27,025 nt of DNA from NCBI GenBank assembly GCA_019648995.1, contig BLXT01002514.1:1153864-1180888 (forward strand). The letters are read 5' to 3'. Source of the stretch: Plakobranchus ocellatus. Taxonomy: Eukaryota > Mollusca > Gastropoda > Plakobranchidae. Shown here piece by piece: positions 1 through 9,592 of the stretch (positions within the stretch are counted from its first letter, which is position 1; the number at the start of each line of letters is the position of its first letter). Made by a program: the position numbers and the translations under genes. The notes beneath the pieces are model-generated. The model was not told where the DNA came from and made no database searches. It was given only the letters and a program-made list of their open reading frames with translations.

Positions 1-203
1 GTTTTTAGGCCGTGATAATGGTAGGATTTTTAAAATTATGGTAGGATTTTTCAAGACCTGACTTCCCTGGACACCCTGTGTATAGTTTTTCTAAGTTTTC
101 TTTGATTTATAAATTAGAGTAGATGGTTAACATCAACTTTATAAGACCTCCCCCTTCCCCTTGTCAATTTTTGTCAACTTTTGTCAGAATCTAACCCCCA
201 TGC
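1..203. other. Probable diverged mobile-element fragment
   Basis: A 15-bp phrase, atggtaggattttta or nearly so, occurs twice within the first 55 bases. C-rich pyrimidine stretches (gacctcccccttcccc) and a doubled ttgtcaa-ttttt phrase near 164-185 follow. Such runs are frequent in transposon ends. No TIR or coding fragment can be assigned. If the PIGL 5' exon(s) lie to the left, this is intronic. Confidence 0.3.
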
Positions 204-390
204 TTTTACGATGTGAATTAAAAAAAAAAACCAAAAAACAATGCACATTGGTTTTTATGATGTGAATGTAATATAAATTACAGTTAAATGTTTTTTATGA
301 TGCAAATTGAAAAAAAAGTAATGCACATCGTTTTTTACGACGCGAATAAAAAAAACGCAATGCACATCATTTTTTACGATGCAAATTGAC
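204..390. repeat. Degenerate palindromic tandem array, about 40-bp unit
   Basis: About four and a half copies occur of a unit starting ttttttacgatgcgaatt and ending aatgcacatcg, with an A-rich or variable middle (about 204-250, 251-290, 291-330, 331-370 and a part 371-390). Each unit is an imperfect inverted repeat, because cgatgtgcatt is the complement of aatgcacatcg. Unit joints (catcg-tttttt-acgatg) can also fold. It could be the inner repeat block of a transposon. Confidence 0.6.
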
Positions 391-1733
391 GCTTCCTTTA
401 ATAAAGACAGGCTTAACCACCTCGTATGGTATCTAGAGTATTCAGCTGCCTTTCCTAAATATACTTTATCTAGACTGCAGTCCTAGATTTAGTCTCTGTC
501 TATTATCAACATAATATCTAACTGTTAAAGAGTAGCTATGTCCCTCTAAAGGTTTTTAAGACCACTGGATTCTGCTTCATGAAAGAGTAGCCCCATTTTT
601 AAATTGTAGCTCTCATCACTTGGTTTTATACTAGAAGTGCAATGACATTCATTCTTTCAGGCTGCATCTGCAGTTCTCAACTGTCAAAAATTAATCTTAA
701 TGCTTAAAAGGGTTTTAAAAGGCGCAGTGGACTCGACATTAAGATGTAATCACATGCCTCATAGCTAAAAAATTGTATCATTTTTATTTCAAGGTTGTGT
801 ACTCCTTAAGTACCAAATTTTCTCTTCTTTCTTCGATATTGAATTTATAAGTTCAATAAAAGGTATAATGAATGAAAGCATTTGTTCCTCATTAATAGTA
901 AGAAAACTTTGAGACAAAATGAAAGCTGACAAGACTTGGGTCTTTAAATTAATGGTTTAAAGACACTGCAGTTTATCTTAGTGTAAGCACCATTTCAATT
1001 TAAGAGTTAAAATCAGAGAAGGATTTCTGCACCAGGAACCATTTTTTGATAATTGGACAATCCTTCTATTCAATAAGATTAATCTTCATTTCATCAAATG
1101 GCAACATCAAACTGGATACAATAATGCATTCCAGGTTCAACTAAAAGATGCCATCTGTAATATTAACCTTCTAAACACTACGATCTTTACTTGATTAAAG
1201 ATGATTCTCCAATGTGGAAATCTTTGGACCAAATCACATCAAAGGCAAAATTTTTGTCAAAATGTCTACATTTTTTTTTTTATTTATATGTAAATAAGTT
1301 TGGACAATTGTTGCTAAGAAAGTTACTAATATCTAAGATGCTTTTTTTTTCTTTTTCAAGCAACTTCTTTATGTCTCCACGAAAGTAAGAAAAGTAAGAG
1401 TATTTATTTATCTTACCCCTTAGATGTGTACAGGCTAGGAGAATCATTAATAGATGGAAATTGAGCCCATAGAGATATACTTTCTATTGAAAGCTTAAAG
1501 TGTCGTGATGATGAATATGTAGCTTTTAAAATTTTTAAAATTATATTTCTTTTAGTTACTGAGTTATGGTCTCTCAAAGCTCAGAATCGTAAACACAAAA
1601 AAATGAGTTTTAAAATTTTGTGAAAGATTTTTTAGGTAAAAATAGCCATGCTTAAGTATAATCAAACATAATCATTTTGGAAAGATTAATATTACCCGTA
1701 AAAATTTGTAAAATCATGAAACAATTTATATCA
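391..1733 (+). other. Intron or upstream sequence, no gene seen
   Basis: AT-rich sequence with scattered homopolymers. Short ORFs here show no family resemblance and no codon pattern. I looked for an exon encoding the missing PIGL HPDD motif or its membrane anchor and found none. It is most likely part of the intron upstream of the first visible PIGL exon. Confidence 0.5.
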
Positions 1734-1810
1734 CAGATCTTGTTAAGATGTAATTCCAGATCTTGTTAAGATGTAATTCCAGATCTTGTTAAGATGTTAT
1801 TCCAGATCTT
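1734..1810. repeat. 23-bp tandem repeat, 3.3 copies
   Basis: The unit begins cagatcttgttaagatg. Copies lie at 1734-1756, 1757-1779 and 1780-1802, with a partial copy at 1803-1810. The first two are identical and the third differs at one base. Each contains AGATCT. A further tagatctgg lies just downstream near 1826. Array boundaries are clear. Confidence 0.9.
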
Positions 1811-2150
1811 TTATTTTTTGGTGTTAGATCTGGAGTTTGTTAATTGTGCAAATTTTTACCACAGCTTCTTGTGGTCACTAGTTGAACACAAGAATTAGTT
1901 TAAATCTTGTATTTTTCAAATGTTAGTAAAAAATTAAATAAAATATTTCTTTAAAAGCTGTAGGCTCAATCACAGAAGAATATTGTGTGGAGGAAATGGC
2001 AGTTCTCATTATAATCAAAAGGCAGCTGCGTTCCTAAAATTGCGACCATCAAATTCAAATTATTTTTTCAAATGTAAATTGAAATTTGAAAATTTATGTG
2101 ACATTAAACTGTATTGAGTGGAATTTGCCCTCCATATCAAAGACCCATAG

Positions 2151-2421
2151 GGGGAGCAGTGGCTCATCTGGTAGGGCAGTTGGCTACCAATCAGAGGTCT
2201 GAGGTTCGAATCCCAGTCCAGGCCAAGCCAATTTTTCATTGCTCCTCTGTGTCCACCCAGCACTAAAAAATGGGTAACTAGGTCTCTTAAGACCCGGCGA
2301 AAGTAAAGGCGGCGAGGAAAGCAATAGCAAACTACCTCATAATGCCCTATGCCAAGAACAATCAGAATCCTACTCCTGGTTCCCCAATGCTTGGACTAAG
2401 TGTGGGACCCACTTTACTTTT
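2151..2421 (+). mobile_element. tRNA-derived SINE, copy 1 (plus)
   Basis: The 5' head looks like a tRNA gene: an A-box-like tggctcatctgg at 2160-2171 and an intact B box ggttcgaatcc at 2203-2213, the internal RNA polymerase III promoter. A tRNA-unrelated body follows, with a middle block (near 2290-2340) containing ggcggcgaggaaagcaatag, then a tail ending gggacccactttacttttt. TATCAAAGA at 2135-2143 is repeated at 2422-2430, and the similarity extends to 13 of 16 bases up to the first base of the element, a target-site duplication. It lies in the intron before the first visible PIGL exon. It is not a functional tRNA gene. Confidence 0.88.
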
Positions 2422-2561
2422 TATCAAAGATGCAAAGCTATGCCATGATTTTTGCACTAGTTGACTCTTTTTTCACATCCACTTATTTTTCTTGTGATTA
2501 GTAATGTAATTTGATTTTTAGTGAAATCAGGATATTTTTTTACAAATTTTGCTTTCTGCAG

Positions 2562-2661
2562 GTGACTATTATAAAAAAGGTGCTGTCCGACAAACAGAAT
2601 TGATTGAGGGTTGCAAAATACTTGGTGTGCCAGAGGCTAATGTAGAAATATTGGATAACAG
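2562..2661 (+). CDS. PIGL: PIGL exon with GDYYKKGA...VEILDN
   Basis: The acceptor is ctttctgcag ending at 2561 and the donor is AG|gttgtg. The first two bases (GT) complete a Gly codon begun in the previous, unseen exon. Then come 32 whole codons, from GAC to AAC, and two bases (AG) of a Ser codon completed in the next exon. The peptide matches the human stretch from GNYY to MIIDN, just downstream of the first catalytic motif. The donor is weaker than the others (gttgtg instead of gtaagt). Confidence 0.92.
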
Positions 2662-5600
2662 GTTGTGAACTTGTTTTTTTTTTTTTTTGGATCAAAACCA
2701 TAAATAAAAAATTAAAAGTTATTTGAAAGCAAGCCTCTTTTATAATCATTTATGAATGAGATTTTAGATATTATCAACAAAATTATAACTTCAAATAAAA
2801 AGATTGAGCTAAATATTGTGATTCATATGTATTTTCAATCATTGCAGCTGTGTCAAACACTCATCTAAACTCTAAAAGATGTCTAAAGTTAAAAGTTTTT
2901 CTCGTCTTTTATATTTAATACTAAAATGTCATAAATACTTTAAATTATGAAAATATGAAGAAAGATAATTTCCTGGGAAGTTGTGAAGTTCTTTATGTAG
3001 ATGGTACAAAAAAAAAAGAAGAAGAAAAAAAAAGATTAATGACGAGTGACTCAACAAGTGTTTTTTCATTCTGTATTTTATAATCAGAGATTTAAAAAAA
3101 AATCTTTCAAATTGTCAACAATGCCATAATTTTTTTTTCAGTGCTTTTCCTGATGACCCTCATGCAGTTTGGGATCTAGTAAACCTGGGTGGCCATGTCA
3201 GAAAAATAATCAATAAATTCAAGCCAACTTATGTAAGTTTTTGTATGCAGATTGTCATTTTTAATCTCTTATTTGTTTTCTTCACACAGCAAAGAGTTAT
3301 TGAGAATTTGATGATTTCTTACATTATTATATATCTTAAAATTCATCAAATGAGACTTATGTAGTATTTTTAAAATCTGTGGTATGACCTGAAAGTAATT
3401 AAACTGGTTACAAGTGTTATGTTTTTGCTTAAACTGTTGTGAACATGAACTGTTTTTTAAAACAATTGAGGAAGACAAAAGAATTGTGCATGATATCAAA
3501 CTAAGTAAGACTGGTGTCAAGATAATTGTTGTGAGGCAACTAAAACAAATCAGCCATAAATTGGATTTTGGACATAATAAAGTATGAGCATGGCACCATG
3601 TGAGGTTATCATGTGTGTTTTATGTTAAAAAAAATAATCAGTGGAACACGTTTAAACCGAAATTCTAGGAAGTATAATTTCTATTTTGGTTTTAGTTTAG
3701 ATCATTGAATAAGTAAGATTAATAAAGAAAAGTAAAACCAGCTTCCGAAATACTAAGTTATACCAACCCTACCCATCGTCACATCACAATGTGAATGAAC
3801 ATGCCTATCCACAAATCTTTCTATCTTTTATATTCATCTCTCTGTCGTCTTCTCTTTTTTTTTTCACTTAAGAGGTCTTGCGCCTGTTTTCGATGTACAA
3901 TAATAGAGCTTTCACAATTTCATCATCGCCTAAGTAAGTTTTCTGATCCTGAAGTCCTCTACTTTTACAATTTAATCATCGCCTAAGTTTTCCGGTACTT
4001 AAGTCGTCTACTTGTTTGCTTAGCTTTGCGCTGACAGGGCCTAGACATAGTGCCTGGCAATGTCCCGCTGTGAAACTGAGTAGTGGAAGAGAAGGGATGG
4101 GCGGATGTATGCAGTAGACCTAGACCTAGCCAGACATCGAGCCTGCCCGTTTGTAGTGTGAGGTACCAGTAACAGCATTGGGTTTGCATGGAGTAATGCG
4201 AGAAAGAGAGGGAAGAACTAGGTGTGTTAAAAAAAAGATTTGTTTTTATGTGTTGGATGGACATTGACTGGGCTTTCCCAGTAGTTTTTATCTCGCTTTA
4301 GCGATAGTAAAGCAGCCAGTGCTTTCGGTTTACCGCATATTTAATAAGAAAGAATAAGAGGAAAAATGGGAAGTTCTTCAAATGCTCTTTAGTTTAGCCA
4401 TTTTTTCGGTTCAGCCATTTTCGGTTTAGGTGTGGTCTACTATATATTTATTATCTTTATCTCAATTCTATCAAAAGATTTGTGAGTTTTGAGTCAATAA
4501 AAATTTTTGAAAGGCCCTAGTGGTCAGTATCAAACAGTAACTCAAGTTGATTTGCTATGGTTGAACCTCAATGTATAGACCTTTATTAGATCCTAATTTC
4601 TCTGCAATCTGCTTTTTTTTTATTAGGTTTTTACGTTTGATGATATTGGTATCACTGGCCATCCCAATCACATTTCAGTATCAGTCATGTCCAGGTAAGC
4701 TTTGTTGACCTTTTTGTCTCTCCATATTTTAATAAAGTTTGAAGATTTATTTTACCGGTAAAACTGAATTTGTGGCAGCTTTTTATGTAACAAGCTGAGG
4801 GAAACCCATTGATATTGTTGGGTCAGCTTTGAGAAGGGAAGATTTCAAAGCCAGAATATAATATATTAGAACTTGTCAAGTTCTTGTCACTAATATTAAT
4901 ACAGACATCTAGATTATATCATATATTTTGAAATGTTTGAGATTTTTACACCTTTAACACTTTTTCTCTCAGCAGAAATGAAAACCCAGTTTATGCTAAT
5001 ATTATTTCAAATGTTATTGTTTTTAAGACCTCCCCGGGATTGATATCACAAAATCATGTATCTAAAAACAAATATAGACTATTCTTACAAAGATTGCTTT
5101 AGTGTTAAATTCCTATGGGATCTTCCCTCCTCCCCCGACACAAACGCACAGTGGAAAGTTTTAAGATCTGAAGTTAATGAAATGCATAACCCATATATAT
5201 TAAATCATGTAAGATTATATGTGGGCTTCAATATTAGGCCAATATAACAACTCTTGAATTATATCTGAAATAGAAGCTTATATTTGGGCACAGATTTCTA
5301 GATCTATGTTAAACTTTAAATTTAAGTTTTGGCAGAGACTAGAACTTGTGTAAGAATTTTCAAGCGTCTAGATCAACCTCACATTTGATGTACATCTAAT
5401 CTAGATCTGTATTAGTGACAAGAACTTGACAAGTTCTAATTTGGAGATGTAAATCTAAATTATGTGGTTAATATAATAGATAAATTTTGGATAAAATGTT
5501 GATAAAAAGCGAAATAAGTCAGAAATTGTTGCATCTTGTCTTAATGTCTTAAAACAGATCTGTGTGGTTTGTTTTCTAAGTGTATTGTGTGCCTTATACG

Positions 5601-8600
5601 AATGACTCAAATTCTTTTTGTGAAAATGTTGTTCCAACAAGAGAGCCATTTTTTTCTAATTTTATAGTTGCTCTAGCCTGCAAGATAAAAGTGGCGATAC
5701 CTCAATATATAAAAAAGATAGAGCCTTAGAATGAAAAGCAGATATCTCAGGCTATGTTGTAGAATAACACTACAAAATCATCTTGAAATTTTTATTTTGA
5801 CCCATGTGACAAGTGTTTGCATCTCCCCACCTGTCTTGATACATGTCCAAACAACTTGTAGGTTGCATTTTGATAATTTTGAATCAACAAAAAGGACAGA
5901 AAGTCCATTCTTTTTACTTTGCAGTGGTAATAATGATAAAGCATATATGTTTGTTCTGTGCTGAGATATTACTGATCTTAAAAAAAAAAATCAAAGTTTG
6001 AAAAAAAAATTCTAATGCTCTTTCTCAACATTTTTTTTGTGACACCCAAATCATAAAGATTAGTCTCGTGTTATAATAATATTATATTATATTTCTTTTT
6101 TTTTTTTATGTTATCAAGACAACTGGCTCAGGCTAAAGGATTTTCTCATGGTAGGTTTATATCCTTGAATGGGAAATAAAATATTTTATAACGAGAAAAT
6201 CATGGGAACTAAAAACTTAATAAATTTCAAATGTTCTCTCTAGTTAAATATTGTTATACTTTTCCTGCCCTTTTGTCACACTCTAGGTAGAATAATGGTC
6301 ATGGCAATTAAGGAATTCAACATGACTACATTTACTGTTGATAACATGGATTTTTTTGGGCTCTTCATCTAACTCTACAATCTAAATGTATGTTTCTTTA
6401 AAAAGTCAAGACAAGGTACTTCAATGTTTTTGGTGACAGACTTTTCTTACACTGATGGTTATGAGCCCTTAATCATGCATGACCTTTAAAGTCATTACCC
6501 GTAAAAGATTGTGATAATGTTTAATATATTAAAATGGTCAATGACAATAATGACCCTCAAATAAATTTTTAATTATTGTGAAATTTAGAGCAAAAAGTTG
6601 ACTCTTGACAATTAGGAGATCCTGGGACTTACTAAAAGAGAGCGCATTGGGATGTATTAACAAAATAATATTCTAAAAACACACACACTAATTTTGTCAC
6701 AGAGATTGCATCAATATTCTGAGTTACACTTCAATGGAGCCAAGATGAAAAGCTTTTTTTTTGCGGCACTCTTCATCTAAATAAAATCAAAATGCTTTTG
6801 AGTGGTTTTGAAATATTTAAATAGGCTTATTTTTGACTCTGTGCAGGTTCACTTAAACTGATTTGATCTAACAATCAAATTTGCCTCTGGTTTGAACAGT
6901 ACATGTGGTGTAACAAGGCATTTCCTGTGAACATTTAAAAAAATTCATACTAAGATCATAAAATCATGTGAAAAGGGGACATATTTTCCTTACATCGTAT
7001 GTCTTTTCCAGTTTCAAAAGTCATTCTTCAATCTAGGCTCGTTGAATTACTTAATGCCATTATCCAAGCTGAGATGTTTTTTTCCTATAAATTAAAAGAT
7101 ACAGTATAAACCATATATAACAGGCATGGTTGTAACAGGGATTTTTCAAATCCCCATTTTTTCGCAGTCTTTGTCTCTATTAAAAATTATCGGCAATAAC
7201 AATCTGTTATAACAGGGACACAGACTCATTCAAATAAGAAAGAACACAGTGGTGGAACGAGCCCGTTCAAGGCCAAGTCAGTGCAATTACTTGCTCAACA
7301 GCAGGTGAAACAAGAGAGGGCTGCGGTGTGCTACGCAATTCAATATATCTCAAGGCCTAGCTACATGAAAACCTTACGAGTAACGTGGCAGAGCTTGCTT
7401 GAAGCTTTCACATCACATTCGCACGCATACAGTAATGCACCATGTCATCGACAGATATTTCTTTTCATTATGACCACCCACAATGTCAAAAGCAAAAGAA
7501 AATACCTTTCAATTTACAAAAAGTATGAAATCATCTAGGTTTTTAACAAAAATGCTAGATTTGTCCATAAATGCTTACTTCTCTTGCATTTCTGATTTAA
7601 CAGAGATCTGATGTAACAGGACTTTTGCTCTCGTCCCACCATCCCTGTTATATCAGGTTTCCACTGTGCCTTTTTTTTTTGACGAAACTATTTTTTTAGC
7701 ATAATACTTCTTTGATCAATTTTAAAAGTGTCTATTGTTTATTAAAGCTTACTCATTTTTTCATTGGTGTAAGATAGTGTGTAGAACAGGATCAGTTTTC
7801 AAATATAATAGTTTCAATAAGACGTTTAGTCTTAAACTGGCCATGGCCTGGGTATAATCTACAGCTTTGACAATTTATAAATGTTTCTATTTCACTTCAA
7901 CTGATTTCAAGCAAAGACAATAGTACACATAAATATTTAAAAAACAATATGAAAAGAAAATTGTATGATTTTGGCCAGACATTAAGATTCTAAGTTAATT
8001 AAGTCTTAGATTTACCATTCCTATTCTTTAATTTTGTTTTGGCAATACAGATTTGAATCTCTCTCTGACATGAATGAAAAATAAAGGTACACTGAGACAG
8101 GAAAGTAGAAACTGGATAGAACTAGAGGAGTAATTTGACTTTTCTTTTTTTTTTTTCCTTTTTTTCTATTAAAGATAATAATATTACCATCTTTATTTTG
8201 TGTGCATAATGGGAAAGCTTTCCGTTTTGTTTGTTGTTGTTGTTGTTGTTTTTTTTTTTTTTTTGTGTTTTTTGAAACATGAGGGGATTAAGATTTAGTA
8301 AATATCTTTGATATAGTGCAATATAATCTGAATGAAATATGCGAACAAATTTTCGAAGAACAATTTATTGGGTCTCCTGGCATCTGTCTGCAGTATTCAA
8401 GACAAGTAACAAAAAGAAAAAAAATTTAAAAAATGGAGAAACCTGATGAAAGAGCTATTAAGAGTTTAAAAAAAAAGAGGAAATTCTCCTATCTGTGAAT
8501 CATGATTTAAAAATCTGGACACTGTATATCAAAAAATTAGATTCAAAATGTAATCATCTGTTTCTAACACCCTGTAGTGTTTGCACATTTTCTGTAGATA

Positions 8601-9508
8601 TTTGTGAAGGATTTTATATAGCTAGACTTTAACCTCTCAACCAGACCTTTCTGTTTCTAACGGCTCCAACAATACCTCAAACATCACCAATGGAAATTGA
8701 CTGACTATAACTAAAATGCACGAATATGGAGTTCCCATTGACTATGTAAAGAGATCAATAATAAAGCTCAACAGTGGTGAACAGCTTACCTATGAAGAGC
8801 TTAATTTTTAATCAGGAATAATTATTGATAAAAGTATATAGTAAAGAACTATAGTGACTCTTCAACAGTGTGAAGCATGACTCTTATCTTCTTCTCTCTT
8901 AATCTCCAAAGCTGATTGATGTCACAGCTTATTCCAAAAGCATTCATATTTCAAGCCACTGGTTTTAATTAGCAACAAGAGATGCATCACACTTAATAAA
9001 AGTGAACAAAAGTGTACTCCATAGATGGTCATAATGATTGGAGAATAACAATTAAAGTTGTTGCCAAAATGACAAACATTAGTATAATTTGCATTCATGA
9101 AGTTCCTTGCTAAACAGCAACAAATTCAGTTTACAAAAGATTTCCTAACAGAGCATGTGATACAAGCAGAAATACTTGATTTTCAGTTTAGTGAGCATTG
9201 GTTGAACTCATTTTGCAAAAAAATGAGAGAAGGTCAACTTGGACAGACCTCCCCTCCCCTCATTTATAAAAAAAAAACAACTATAATCCAAAACCAAATG
9301 AAATAAAATTTAAAACTGCTAACTTGCATCTCTTTTTTTTTTCTAAGGTGAAGTCAAGTTCTTTGAGTTGGAGAGTGTCAGTCTTCCCCGCAAGTATATA
9401 AGCTTCTTGGATTTACCTTTCAACATGGGAAGCAACCATCTGACTTTTGTATTATCTGTAACAGATATATTGAGAGCTCAGGTAGTTCCATTTTCTTCTC
9501 ATTATTTT

Positions 9509-9592
<84 letters not shown>

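Noticed and set aside
204-390. CRISPR-like array
   Set aside because: The repeats are diverged, there are no regular unique spacers, and the setting is a eukaryotic intron.
2151-2225. Possible functional tRNA gene
   Set aside because: Only the A- and B-box-like parts fit. The cloverleaf stems do not close well, and the sequence continues into a SINE body with flanking duplications and a second copy at 14302-14576.
2060-2263. 67-codon minus-strand ORF
   Set aside because: It is the antisense of the SINE head; there is no protein resemblance.
1-2561. First PIGL exon with the HPDD motif
   Set aside because: I searched by eye for codons giving HPDD followed by a donor and found none; it must lie outside the window.
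3983-4264. 93-codon minus-strand ORF
   Set aside because: It is long for this composition but shows no domain and no splice context. It is better explained by the GC-richer patch having fewer stop codons.
5056-5247. ORF inside the MITE at 4866-5439
   Set aside because: There is no transposase-like motif and the length is within chance.
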